From the NCBI GenBank assembly GCA_025766275.1, contig JAFKAC010000025.1:496001-560000 (forward strand): a DNA stretch of 64,000 nt, given 5' to 3'. Shown in pieces: positions 1 to 13,400 of this stretch; the stretch's first letter is position 1; every line of letters begins with the position of its first letter. This DNA is from Lactarius indigo (Eukaryota; Basidiomycota; Agaricomycetes; Russulales; Russulaceae). The translations under genes were made by a program, and so were the position numbers. The notes under the pieces are model-generated. The model searched no databases. It saw only the letters and a list, made by a program, of their open reading frames with translations, and was not told where the DNA came from.

Positions 1-732
1 GGCTGAGATAAGCCACAAACCAAGAGATAAGTGCCCTGGCCCGCAATTTCACTGGACCTTCTGCAACAATGCACAGAATTGTGGGTTCCACTGGCCCGGA
101 TAAAGCAATAACAAGATCACCCATCATGTGACCCCGGCATGTGACCTGGCTAGAAGGCACCAGAAGAGTCCAGATGAGCTTGTGCCTGGCTGACTGATGT
201 TTGGTACCTGATGACTGATACTGACTGCGGATGACTCATAGATGATTACACTGTTATGATAAGGATGACTGATGCCTCATTCTGATTGGTTGACTGACTG
301 TATGCTGACTGAGACTTACACATTCCTGATGACACTCTTACTGTACAATTACTCACCCTAGGATCATTGTATTAGGGTTTCGGAGTTTGAACCTTATGAT
401 AAACTAGAGTATAAGTAGAGTAGCTTGTATCCCCTACTCTCTAGCTTGAGATCTTTGGAATTGTACTGGTTGTCTACCGTCTTTCCTCTATCTTTTGAGC
501 TGTGGTTGGCTGTCTGCCACCTCCCTTTGGGCTGTCTGTTCATCCCCCTTTCCTCTCTTATCTGCCATTCTTCGCCTCTCAGTACTTCTGTCTGATAGAA
601 GGCTGCCAGTACCGTTGTCGACTAGGGGACGCCTTGGCTGTATTTGCCTCCCCCGGAAGTTGGCTGCAAGTTGGGGCACAGTGTTCCTGCAGAACCGTCC
701 AAGTCAGACACTACGCCCGTACAAGTGTAACA
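1..732 (+). repeat. Putative right-hand part of an LTR
   Basis: This looks like the right-hand part of a retrotransposon LTR cut by the window edge. Short TGACTGA-type motifs are frequent at about 190-330. A TATA-like box (TATAAGTAG, 410-418) is followed by GTAGCTTGTATCC, and the stretch ends in TGTAACA at 726-732, directly before an exon of a Plavaka-type gene resumes. The same TATA plus GTAGCTTGTATCC arrangement is present in the solo LTR at 50019-50739. The left end and the target duplication lie outside the window, so the LTR call is an inference. The open frames inside it show no recognisable protein. Confidence 0.4.
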
Positions 733-743
733 CCTGCCCTCAG

Positions 744-2738
744 TACACTACAAAAGAGCTACTGCGAGAAGCCAATGCCCAATCAAGGTGCGGCGACAGG
801 ACTGGGAAAGGGGCAAGCACCACCGCCAAACACAAGACATTCAATATGGCCACCATCAAACTTCACTGCATACCCGACTATCCAGCTGCAATCCAGAGAT
901 ATGGTACAACGGATTTGTACAACACTCAGACAGTAAGCACTTTGATGTCCAAACATGTGCTGTCACAGTACCAACGGACCATCCGTGACGCGTTCTAGTT
1001 CAGGCCCAAGGTAAGGGCAGGTAGTGTCGGAACTTAGCCAACGACTAAGTTGAAGTCAGGGTAATTGTGGCTCAAGCCAAGGGCAATCGCATGAGAGAGG
1101 GGAGTTCAGGCAAGGGAAGACAAGACAACTGTAGATTGGTTTCAAAGGACTAAGAGTAGACAAGGTAATTACTTGTTTACTCTACTGTTCTTATAGTCAT
1201 ACAAAACTGAGGTTTTCTGGGTCTGTTTTCTAAGCCACATCAGCTAGCTGAGAGACACATAAGCGCTAGCACAATTCTGATACAAGAAGCTGTCATTCTG
1301 AGGCAATTGGGCAAAGGGTTTGCATAATTGTGAGTCAACGGTGGTGCTGGCAATTTGTGATTTGTGACGTGTGACCGTGATGTCATGTGATCGTGACATG
1401 TGCTGCAGCTGACATTTGTAGAGTGAGCTTGCCCATCATCTTTCCAAGCAGTGGTACAGAACGTCAAACAAGAATTGAAACTTCGTCTCTCAAGTTGCTA
1501 ATAAGGAGAGACGCACACGATTCTACGCCACCATGCTTGAGGAATTGGATCAAGGGCAGAGTCCATCTACCTCAATAGTAGAGAATAGGCCTCATGAAGA
1601 AGCAAGCCACCTGCGCTCACACCATGAAGATGAGGACACCCCAATGAGTGACCCAAAAGAACACTATTGGATGCCCAAGTCTAAAGCATCAAGCAAAAAC
1701 CTCACCCAGTGGCTCTCCGACAACCAGGAAGGTTGTGCACTTCATGTGAGTCTAGGCACTTTCTCAAGCATCATGTAAAACTAATTCATTCATTCAACTA
1801 GGACTTCAGGCGTCGCCTCCATGATCACCTCTTGGCACACATTGAAGGGCAGCCATACACCGGTGATGAGCATGAGTTCACAGATTTGGATTGTGACCAA
1901 ATTGTCATTGATCAGAATCAAATTTACGAGCACAAAATCACCCGGTTCATATCCACAACATACAACGCATGCAGAATGGATGAGTCTGCAAACCCCCATA
2001 CCCATGCAGATGTAATCATTCTGTCACACGAGGAAGGACATCAAGCCTTTCCATACTGGCATGCTCAAATCATTGGGATATATCATGTCATGGTCTGGCT
2101 AAAGATTCAAGGGGGCCTCACAGATGCCAGACAGATGGACATCCTATTTGTCCGATGGTTTGGTTTGGACTCTGCTGAAGGGCGTAGTGGATGGCGTGCA
2201 CGACGGATGCACTCAGTTGGCTTTATGCCTGACACTGATGTACTGGGGCCAGCCTTTGGCTTTTTAGATCCCAGAGAAGTCATACAGATGGTACATCTGA
2301 TACCAGACTTCGTTTCTGGCCATATGAAGGAGTTAATGACTGGGCCATCTACAGCCCTTCAGACTTGTCGTCCGGATGGTGAGTACAAGCAATATTATGT
2401 TGCAATGTAAGTACTAAATGTTTATTGGTATCACTTTCTAACATTATCCTAGGTTTTCAGATCGTGATCTATTTATGTGGTATCGTGGTGGCGGAGTTGG
2501 CCATCTGGGGACCTGTCAGAGCAGCAAGATCTTACTCATGGATGAACATCCGCTGCCGGAAGAGATATCAGATTCTCTTGTTGAGTTGTCGGAGCTCCAG
2601 GACAGTGACTTCAACTCGGGCAGTGGAGGTGAGGATGAGGGTGTAGGCAATGAAGAGGATAGCAATGAGCTGGTGCAGACTCTCGGACCATTGAATGATA
2701 TAGATATTGTCACTGCAGCTGGCCTTGGAGCATTATAA
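744..2738 (+). pseudogene. C-terminal part of a Plavaka-type transposon protein, broken
   Basis: This encodes the C-terminal portion of the large protein found with Plavaka/KDZ-type DNA transposons in Agaricomycetes. I recognise it from remembered family patterns. Four exons join in phase: 744-932, 1422-1745, 1802-2406 and 2453-2738, all with GT-AG introns. Landmarks in order are YGTTD in the first exon, DFRRRLHDHLLA at the start of the third, then FVRWFGLDS, AFGFLDPREV and HLIPDF. DRDLFMWYRGGGVGH follows just after the last intron, and the tail is acidic. The first intron (933-1421) is unusually long at 489 bp. An in-frame TGA at 1476-1478 breaks exon 2. The N-terminal part is missing because an LTR-like sequence ends just upstream. 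The gene is therefore a relic of a mobile element. Confidence 0.7.
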
Positions 2739-2895
2739 TATATATATATTGGATCCTATAAAATTGTGTGAACAACATCCTGCAGTGGGGATGTGTTAGC
2801 AGGTTCACAGCAAGCGCAGATATATTTCAGACATATTCAAGGCAATGTATATTATTAGCAAGCCCTATGAGCCCATCAGAGTCATATGTGCTCAC

Positions 2896-3140
2896 AAGTG
2901 CTTATGACTCAGTCATGAGGATATACATAAATTGTATGCACATATCACTTGGCTATGAGATTCACCTGGAAATTATATTCGCTTACAACTCAGTCAGAGA
3001 GTTAGCCAGGAATTGTATGCACATGTCATTCAACTGTGAGAGTCGTCCAAAAATTGTATGTACTTTCAAGCCAGCCATGAGACTTCACAGGAATTACAAG
3101 TGCTTACAGCTGGGCTGCATGTGACCATGAGAAACATAAG
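2896..3140. repeat. Degenerate tandem repeat, unit about 40 bp
   Basis: Six diverged copies of a roughly 40-bp unit follow each other: 2896-2935, 2936-2975, 2976-3016, 3017-3057, 3058-3097 and from 3098. Most units begin ATGCACAT or AAGTGCTTA, carry a CTATGAGA/CTGTGAGA-like core and end in AATTGT or a variant. Similar words (GCCCATCAGAGTC) just before 2896 may be a further eroded copy. The open frame across the array appears to be a by-product of the repeat. No coding role is visible. Confidence 0.7.
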
Positions 3141-3143
3141 CAC

Positions 3144-3940
3144 TTATATGCCGCTAATACGCCCAGCACGTGGCTGGCCAGGTAAATTACTTATTTTGCG
3201 CATTTCAGTACTTTCCCGTGCTTCGGCCAATCTCGGGCATTGGCCCACTTGGCGGACCGACTTTCCCGCGCTTCGGCCGAGCTCGGGCATCAGCCCATTC
3301 CTTTCCTTTCGCTTTGCGACCTCACTTGGTTGCTCCCTAGGGTCTACTCTACATTTAGATCTATATCTCTGTTTCCATGTATATAAACATCCTGTAACTA
3401 CCCCTTTCTCAAAGTAAATCTTAGTTCGCTTTCCCTCAGAGCTTAGAGCTCTGAGGGTCCCAGTTTCTCTTCGCTCGCCGCGCTCTCCCGAGTGCCACAT
3501 CCTCGCGCACCCTTCGGCACTTTAGAGCGACGTTTCCCCCTAATCGGCCGACCACTATACGAAGTCACAAGTTCTGCGGTGACCTGCACGCCCGGTAGTG
3601 CAGACAGTCTTCTTAGTCTATCTAGTTACCTTCCGCGCTTTCTCGAGCGCCCCGCACTCTCGTGCACCCTTAACAATCGTTGTGCGACGCGTCCCCGACC
3701 GAGGAGATTCCCTGTGCGAAGTTGCGATCCCCGCGAAGGCCTGCACGACCGGCAGCACGGCTTCACGCCTCCCGAACCCGACTGTCTCGAGCTGCTCTAC
3801 GAACCGTCTACCGGCAGTTTGGGGTATCACCGCATATAATAATCCATTCGGAATCACGGCCCAATACAAGCAATTGTTATTTCAAGATAAGTCCGAATCT
3901 GATTATAATCTCTGTAAGCTCTTTCGATTTTGGTAAGCAC
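3144..3940 (+). other. LTR-like or promoter-like GC-rich stretch with internal duplications
   Basis: No gene is supported here. The stretch has a 38-bp imperfect direct repeat (3210-3247 and 3260-3297, both starting CTTTCCCG and containing CTTCGGCC). A TATA box lies in GTATATAAAC at about 3379-3388, and a perfect hairpin at 3433-3457. A longer imperfect duplication (about 3479-3612 and 3632-3760) shares CGCGCT, GAAG and CCTGCACG blocks. This TATA-plus-repeat layout resembles a solo LTR, but I could not find matching ends or a target duplication. A host promoter is the alternative. Confidence 0.35.
3433..3457. repeat. Perfect 11-bp inverted repeat with 3-nt loop
   Basis: The sequence CCCTCAGAGCT, then TAG, then AGCTCTGAGGG forms a perfect hairpin about 45 bp downstream of a TATA box. 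If a transcript starts at that TATA box, the hairpin would sit at its 5' end. Confidence 0.8.
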
Positions 3941-4403
3941 ATAAAAATTTAATTTTTATTTGCTGATGCTTTTGCTGCTTCTTGGTCTGTCTCGACCTGC
4001 CATTCTGCTGCGGAGTTACTCAAAAGCTCATATTATTCCCAATTTACCTTTATTCCAGCCTCACCTTTGACATTGTTCCGCGACGGAACAGCGTCTAATA
4101 CCATGAGGCGGGTCTCCGCAGCAACGCACCCTGCTCGTGGGATCTTTTTCAGTTGCGTATCCCCAAAGTAGCATGTAGTTGTATGCCGCGATGTCCCCCG
4201 CAGTAACTAGTTTCCCAAGGGTATCTTGCGTCATGACTGGTGATCTATCTGATTTTGAAATACAAGTGAGGATGGTATTTTCCATTCCATTAGTAGAAAG
4301 TAGAAATCGATCGTGGCGCTGGGAGGAAATGGAACTGAGGTCAAGCCGTCCCTTCAAAACTGTAGTATCTGCCGTCCCTGCGTTTTTCACCACTCCTCCA
4401 GAC

Positions 4404-7400
4404 ATGGATTCGAGTACTTCTTACGCTCCACCTACTCTATTCCCAGACCAGCCCTCAGCCATGGACGTAGACAATTCAGGTGGGTCTCATTTCCATAATC
4501 CCTCGTATGGATATCCTCGACTGGATGGAAGTGAAAGCGCCAACACCTGATAACAGTGTACTTGTGGCCTACACATAAGATACTGATCTCCGTGTTACAG
4601 GTGATCAACAGGACGATACTTCTCAAGCTCAACCTGATCCGGACTTGAAGACGCGGGATGGTTCTGATAACAAAGGTAATTAGGTGAGGTCTCGTACAAA
4701 AGCAATTTAATAACTGTCCTGGTTGCTCCAGGCCCTTCTGGTGGAAACGGACACACCGGGGACAAAGCTCGTGTTAACGAGAAAACCACACAAAAGGGTG
4801 CAAATACTCTGCCTCTGCCTCTGGACTTGGCTATGGCAGTCAAAGGCATGTACCGTCTCCTGGACCTCATAAATGAGTCTGGGAGTAATGGCTTCGGTAA
4901 GGAGCCTTAAGGGATGTTGTTCTCTTTGATTAATACTGTACTACAGTCGAAAAGGTCATCATCGCGCAAGAATCCCTTGAACGCTTTGTCAATGCGATGT
5001 GTCCTGGAGCATTCGCATCTATCACAAAAGTGGACTTTAAAGCATTGGATCGACTCACTATCAAACCACTTGGTGTGTATGGGTCAAAAGGCGAGATTGT
5101 ACGCATGTTGCGTTCCATCGGCGCCGTGGACGACAATATGTAAGTGGTTCGGCAGATCGAAGGCTTCGGCTAATAACCACGTGACAAGTGCCCGTCTTTT
5201 ACTCCAACCGACTGAGCCCGGTGGCAACAGGCCCGCCCTCTCGTCTGGCCTATATGTCGTAACAACTTCATCCGCCGTTTCCGTAGATGAACGTCATTAT
5301 ATCATATATTGGCCCGAGGATTCCACTTGGGATGATGGAGCAACTTCTTCAGTTCGCCGCAACCGAGTCACGTTTATGCGGTGAGCACCCTGCAGATGGT
5401 CCAGTTGTCCTTTGATTTTTCACACTTTAGAATAGATATCTAACGAAGATATGCGATCAAGTCGTCGCACTCCTATCATCTGAACAATCTGCATCCATAG
5501 TCTGGCACGACGAAGACAGCGACACCGAATCTGTCGACGTGGATGTCGGGGAGTCTGACAGGTTGTTCATTTTTGGAGTGGAAAAGACGAACGAACAAGA
5601 CGAAGGTGCGGTGTCACGCCCCGGATTCAAGGTATGCACCCTCTCGTCTTGTTTGCGTCCATTTCTGACCTATCAAAGATGATATCACGCCAAATAGAGC
5701 ATTATGTTGCACCTGACGGGTGTCCGGTTGACCCATCAATATTTGTTCCTCGGCTTTTGGGCGGAGAAGCTGCCCAGGGGTTCTTGACGGCTACCTATGT
5801 TCAGCGTAAAATGCGATCCGAAATTTTGGGTCAGCGCCCGCTCACCAGGCTATACCTAACCCAGTTGCTGTAGGCACCTAAACATTCCGTGAACAACCAC
5901 ACTTACTTTTTGATAGGAACGAGAACTCCGTGGTTTTGTCAGAGGCCCTTGACGAGAAGGCCATTGAGATGTTGGTTGACTTAGCCTTCGGGAGGATCTT
6001 TCCCGAACAATGTGCCATGTGGAAGACCGCAAAGAAGGATATTCGTGAAAAGTTCAAGAAGGAAGCCACGGAGAGATCCGAACTAGCGTGTCGAGATCTT
6101 CTCAGCAGAGAGGAGTCTCTACGGCGCGGCCTTCGTGGGTCTGTTGTTGATGAAGTAATGAAGCTCTATCCGTAATTCTTCGTTCACGACATAACGGGAG
6201 TATACCGTGCTGAAATATTCGTTTTGACATAGGTCGATAGGACGTGATTCCCTTGCAACTCGCGTGCGACCTGAGGGTGATCCTGACGTTGCCCATGAAG
6301 GTACAGGTAGGAGATCCCGGATGTGGCATGTGCTCGGCTCATCTATTTCTTAGACTGGGTACAGATCGACGATCTCCGTCTTGTCTACCCTGGTTTCGAC
6401 AGTCTTTATCAGAGACATCTCGAGAAGAAGTTCGACACCGTTAAAGGGTCTGACTTCAAATTCTTGAAAGAGCGTCTGATGCTCGTGCGACACCTCCTTG
6501 GGAAGAACCAGGACCTGGACCCTGAAAAGCGTGGCGAGCTTATTCGAGCTCTCCTGTCCGAAGGTAATCTCCACGAAGCACAGAAAATGCTCCCCAATTC
6601 TGAGAAGAAAGAATCTGGTCTAATCGCGAAGGCCTTGCGGATTGTTCCTTTCTTCGGCGGACACAGCGACGTGGAATCGGAGGAAGAAGCGTTGAAACAA
6701 GAAATGAAGAAGATTGCGAGAGCCGTCTCCGACTCGGATTTTCTACTCGGACTGAAGAGTATAGAAATCGAGGGCCTGCAGCCTGCGATCCAGGAAGCCG
6801 AAACGCTTGCACATACTTCCTTCTCGTCCTTAATTGACACCACGGTAAAGACTATGACTCACGCCGTGTTGAATATGCAGCTGGATACTTGCAAAAAGGA
6901 GATACAGAAGGATGTCCAGGCGAAAGAGGCGAGAGCGCTGAGTGACGCGCTACTCGACTTCATTCGAGATCTCAATTCTAAGTCAGTAGGACGAAGAAAT
7001 TCGTAAGTTTGGGCATCTCGGGTAGCTGGACTATCAACTGACCGTATGTAGCGTACTGCGCCTCGACAGCGTCGAACGTTCTGGAAGAGATTATTATTGG
7101 TCTTCGTCTTCGGGTACGTACATTCGACTGCTATGGGTTTGTAATCCCCAAAGCTGACGCGCTTCGGGAATCTAAGACTACAAAGTTTCTGGTCGCAGAG
7201 AGGCACCCGAAGAACCGAAGCTCGAGTTTTGGGTCCACCACATGGATTTATCAAGCGAAGACAAGCACAACATGCAGTCAAATCGCAAGCACATACCACA
7301 TCCCACTGTAAATACAAAGCTCTCGTCTCGGTTTTACATACCGATTGGCTTGGATATCGCGTATGAGTCAAGCTACATAATATCGCTTGTCGCTTGTCCC

Positions 7401-10400
7401 TTACGTCATTACCCCTTTTCAGCTTCCACCGCCTTCTTGAGAACGAAAAGCTCCTCCTTATTCTCGTAGATCGAGAAAGGTTCTCAATTTATCTCGCGCG
7501 CCCAGCAGCGATGGACGCAACCATAAAGGGAAACCCTCTGAAGACTCTGAATCGTGATAAGTTGGGACTCGGAGGGGACTCGGATGCTTTGTTTGCCTTC
7601 GACGAAGCAAAACGAACGTTGGCCGTTTGCTCTTCCGTGAAGGTAGTGCGGTGTCGATCTAGTAATCCAAAGGCTGCTGTTCTGACTTGCGATGATCAAT
7701 AAGTTACAGCTTCACGCGTTCGTGTTCGATGAAACCTTCAAGACGCTTCAAGGACAGGGAAGTGCTATCAATCTCGGTCCATGGTACAGCCAAGCGGATA
7801 TATCAATTGAGCAAGTATCTTTCGTGTGCGGAAACGACGAGGTGGTGCTGGTAGACTCTAGCGCTCAGGTCCGGATCTTCTCTTTCGTCACTCTGCAATT
7901 CAGGTGCGCATCCTTTCCTTTCCGTCTTTTTGTCGTATGCTGTTCGTCGCTTCTGATTCTCGGTAATGTAGACCGGCTTCGGTACAACTCCAATCGCTTC
8001 CCAGCGCCATATACTCGTCTCCTGATGGGTCATGCCTCCTCGTTCTTCAAATCCAGGACTCCGGACTATCACTCACCGCATATCATTGGGAGACGTTCGG
8101 CTCTACCAATGGAATTCTTCTAGAAGTTCCTGAGTTCCCGTTCGATGGTGCCGTCTTGACGTCGATGTGCAGTCGGGGAAACATTTTTCTTTTGGGCCTC
8201 GACGTCGATGCGCAATGTGTCAAGTCAATTGCGATTGATATCACAAAAAAGGTTACGGAGTTCTTGTTTAAGGAGAAGGGCTACAGAAACTCCTCCAATG
8301 ACGACGCGCGTCAGACCGTCAACAATAGCCTGCTCGATTGTCACAAAGAGGTTTGGACTCGTTTCCCAATCGTAGCTGCCGTTGGGCGCCAAACGATCAC
8401 ATCCTTGAGCGAGCGGCGTCGAAAGAGCCTGACATTCATTACAGAGAACCCCACGAAGCCATTCTCCTCCTATTTCTCTGATCTCATTCATACTTTCGAA
8501 AGGACCACCAGGAAGCCTGCGGGAAATGAACTACGACGCATCGAAGTATCCGCCGCAGACTCGTTATTCCGGAGTGAACCGATTCTAGAGTCAAACTGGA
8601 ATGTGTCCCGTTACTGTGTCGGGGAGTGGCTCGTCGATCTTCTCTGTCTCATTCCTATTCACATCGCCGTTTGTCGCGAGAACCGATTTGTTCCCTTGGC
8701 GGATGGCGTTCTCTCCGCGGAATTGGAGCGGTCTCTACTTGGCGCCGAGGTCAACAAGATCGTGGACAAACTATCGTTCGGATGGTACGAATCGATCTTC
8801 AAGTCGTATATGGCATCGAAGGTATAGCACGCAGTGACCTCTTATTCTACTGGATAACACTAAATTCATTTTACGTAGCCCGTGAAGGTCGTATCATCTA
8901 TGGGTCAACAATCAGTGGGGAAAAGCTTCTCGTTGAATCACCTTGTCGATACATCGTTTGCCGGGAGCGCCATGCGGACGACGGGTTTGTTGTTCTACAT
9001 GTAATCTTGTTCCTGGCTGACGTATTCAGAGGGCGTATGGATGTCCGTGACACCAACCGATGACGCGCTCATCGTCGCACTCGACTTCGAAGGTTGGACA
9101 CCACTTCCAGCCCATCCGGACTGATTCTTAGACCGAATCTTAGGTGTTGACAGTGTGGAAAGATCCCCTCAGGAAGATATGCTTCTCGTGCTATTCAACA
9201 CTGCGATATCCAATCTGGTATGTTGATCGTCATCGAACATATGACGGCTCTTTGAAGTTCCATAGGTTCTTTTCCGTAACAACTTCGCTTTCAGTCGAGA
9301 TATAAGCGGTCTCTTTCAATCGTTCCAGTCTAGCGCATCCGTTTTAGACCCTGCTGCAAATCCTACGCTCTTCCAATCTACGCTCATGATAATCATCAAG
9401 GTGATTACTCAAATAACACATCCGTCGCGGGGCTTCCTAATGCGACCTTACTTGTAGGACGTGGTTGAATCAGACAAACTTGAGATCACTCGAGAGTGAG
9501 CTTTTGTAACTGCCGTACGAGTTTGATATCGAATGCGGCATGTAGGTTTTCTACGAAGTTCCAGAAGATCGTGCAACAGGAGCAAGATGCCAATTTTATA
9601 TCACGCCTGCACGGTGGTAAACTGGAGATCATACCGTGGCCCGTAATCGAATCAAAAGAATTCTACAAGTTGTTCGCAACACTTAAAAGGCGCCTCGACC
9701 TACAAAAGATCTCGCACTCAACTGCAGGAGAATTCCTTCATACAATCAAAACACTCATGGCAAAACTCAAAGTATGCGTTTCCTTCCTTATCTATACCGG
9801 CTTTTGACGCCAATTTTCAGGCCAATGACTGGGGCGCGCTTTCCCGTTCGTCGCATCACTTCTTCATTTCTGTATCTAGCTTACCCTCTCGACAGAAACC
9901 ATGGCAGAGCATCGTGCCAGGTCGCTCTCTGCTCTCCTTCCCATCGCTCTTGGTACAGGTTATTCTGAGATCGAGCCCGACCTCGAGCCTCTGAAGGTTA
10001 CTTATCGTTCGAACCGTGTGATGAAGGATCTAACGTACCGTCCTAGAATTTTGATACCGATCTTCCCGTGGAAAGTGATGATACTGAGGCCCGCTTTGTT
10101 GTCTCTAACCGCGAGCAAATTCTCCCAGGCGAAATCGAGAAGCATCTTTTGGCTCTACTCGAGTCTTGGACACGGGGTCCCATTACTCCACGTCAATCCA
10201 TATCCGATGCCGAGTGGATTGCGGCACTCGCATCGTATCTCCAAGAGTTGGCCGATCTGCGTATCAATCATGTCCGGCTTTGGTTGGACTCGAATTTAGA
10301 GAAGTTTCAAGGAGGTCCTGCCGCCATAGATGACCTGCACAGAAAATTCGACAACATGGTCATCCAAATGAAGACGAATGTCCAACTCTGCAGGGCTCAA

Positions 10401-13400
10401 TGCGCGTCGTGTCATCTTTTCTGCGTTCGCGGCCTTCTACACGAAGGCGACCACAGCTGCGGTACAGGTCACCAGTGTGCCCATAACTGTGAGTTCTGCG
10501 AGGACGGTCCCAAGCTCTGTGGTACACCGTGCGTTTTCCTATCTCTACTCGTCACCCCCGCTTACGAGAACGTAGTGCCGGGCACCCGGGTAAGCACATG
10601 TAAGTGAATCGAATACCGACACGCGGCTCTTTTCCCATCATCGCACAGCTGCGTCGTCAATGCCCATCTATGCGGCGAACCTTGCAAGCTTTTGGGAAAG
10701 CGAGGCTGTTTGGAGGAATGTACGAGAGTAAGCCAGAACCACCACTTTCTGAAACGATGAGAACCCATGTGTCCTCAGGTTTTAGGGCATTCTGAAGACG
10801 AGCACGTCTGCTCTGCGCTCGTACATATGTGCGGCATGGTATGGTTTTCCTCTCAATACCGCAAACTCGCCTTCACATTTTTGGAACCGTAGCCGTGTGA
10901 CCTCAGCGAGATAACATTGCCACATTTGCCAGAAGGGAAGACATACTCCTGCCCGGAACTTTGTACCATTCCTAGGTATGTTTGTCCTTCGGGCGCAGCT
11001 TCCGCTTCCTGTTGTGCGAACTGCATATTTTTTACAGCGACCAAGAGCACGAGACCCATTCATGCGATACGAGGCTCTGCCCAGCGGCTTGCGAACTCTG
11101 CAAACGGCTGTGTGATAAACCGCATCTTCATGGTGTCGACCCACATGCGCACCACTTATGCGGGTGCGTATTTATTCACCCCACATAGGAATGAGAACTG
11201 AACGGTTCTGCAACCAGAGAGGCGCATTCGTGTTCCGCTCCCTGTTCTGCACCTGGAACTTGTCAAATCGACACATCACCCCACTCCGTCGAGGCCACCT
11301 TCACCGGAAGACATGAGAAATATCAATACACCAAGGTGATTTCGGCGTTATTACTCTCCAAAAACCGTCGCTGATTTCCGGTTACTTGCCACCCAGTATA
11401 CGCAAGGTATGTTTGATTATTCACATTTTGACGTGCTTTGTGACGACGCGCTTTCTCGAACCAGTTGCAAAGCGACTGCAATGCGTTAAGACTATTCCTC
11501 CTGGACAAACGTCGCACGAGGGCGCGCACATTCATAGCAAGGAAAAGAATCCGTTCCATTTTTGCAAGGAGAGGTATGATCTTCCATCTTTCCCACGAAA
11601 GGAAGCTCAATCGTTGTAGTTGCAAGAACTGTAACTATTTCTGCACCTTGCCACTCGGTGAGAAGCCAGCCCATGCATGACTCGAGGCGACTGCTAATGC
11701 GGGTTGTTGGTTGGTACCAGGTCATCAACAGCGGGAGCACGAGACCAGTCATGGATCTATGACGCAGACTCGTTGGGCCGTCGACGGCCCTGATGGGACA
11801 AGTCTCGAGCTGGGAGGCCGCAAGTATTCCTCAAACGATGAGGGGGCGCCGATGATGTGCAATCTTGTCTGTTCATCTCTGGGAAGACACGTCCACGTCG
11901 ACTACTGTCGCCCTGGGGAGGACGGCACCTGCGATGGTGCAGAAGTACAGCATATCGGCGCAAGGATACTTCCGAATCCTAACAAACCGAAGGATTGGGT
12001 CACTCACGGCCTCTCCTGGCGTAGAACCGGTGCGTCGTACTTCCCTTTTCGTGTTTTAGCTGTTTCCTGAAACTTCTCCCAGGCTTCAAAGGTTATATTC
12101 ACTCATTTTTCCACTGGCTTATTTACCGAGACTGTTGCCTAGACCCATATACTCGCGACGAACAAACGAGCTTTGCAAAATGGTTCGTCTATACACCCTT
12201 CTTCGACGCGGATGCTGACAGAATGCCTTACTGCAGCGACGCCATGTGCCCAGGCATGTGACTATGTTGATAGACTGCTACCGTTTCATGACTCGGAATC
12301 GAATTTATACAGGACCAGAACATTCCGCGGCGGCAGCCGGTGGCCCCGGGCAGCCGTCGTACTGTACACTGCCAATGTTTCATCCCCCCAGAAATCCGAA
12401 TGATCCCGTAACTGGGCTTGGTTATACGTCTAATGACGGGCATCTATTTGAATGTAGGAACCCTGTTGTCATGCAGCAAGCTTTCCACGTGTAAGCCCTT
12501 TTCCCGTTTCACTACCGACTCGGAGAGTGCTAACATCCAGGGGAACTGCAGGATATTCGTTATAGACAGGTCAGGTGCCGATGCACATGTATCAATAGGC
12601 TCTGCGTCTCTTACTCCACCCCCCAGATCCGGCTCTATGTCTTCCACTGACCGTCGTCCTCTGCCCAATGCGCCCGCAACAAACCAAATCACACGAAGCG
12701 CTAATAATAGGCTCGGCGCAGTCTACTCAGCTTTATACAGCTTTTGGTCTGCACGCCACGCCGCTGTCACTGCGGGCCAACAGTCAGTCGGCGCACGGCG
12801 TGACGCATATAGCATTATCCTTTTCAACGAAAACGCCGCAAGCGTCCTCGACAATGACTTCACAAGCTCTCCGGATCAACTCTTAACTGTCGTGCTCGCC
12901 AGCCATGCTTCCGGCGGCACGAATTTTGCTGGAGCTCTCCGGGCCGGTCAGACAGCCATGACGCAGCACTGGAGCACTGAAAGGTCCGCAGCGTTTTCTA
13001 GCCCCTCGTATCTAGTGAAAGCCATTAGCTTTAACTCTGTGCCAGGACTCCTGTCATGATATTCCTTTCCGACGGAGAATGTTCGGTCCCCGACTCTTCC
13101 GTCCAAGATGTCTGTCGTTCTGCTGTTCAGCTTGGGCGAGTTGTTATTTCCTTACTTTGCTCGGCGGGTGGCTCACTGGTTCACAGGAAACCGCTATCTT
13201 TTCACTCTGTATCCTTTGGCCCAGATTCTTCGTCTTCTTCTCTCCGTAGGATGGCTCAACTCGCACTCGAAATTCAGAATAATGCTCCCCGCGGTCGTGG
13301 ACCCGCGACGACGAGTATCCCTTCCTCTTTCACTGTTGCTCTGGACACAGTGAGTACCTTAAATATGTCGCGTGGTGAGAACAGAACTAAAATTGTCTCA

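Noticed and set aside
495..998. 167-codon plus-strand frame as a stand-alone gene
   Set aside because: Its first part lies in the LTR-like sequence and its second part is one exon of the Plavaka-type gene, so the continuous frame is accidental.
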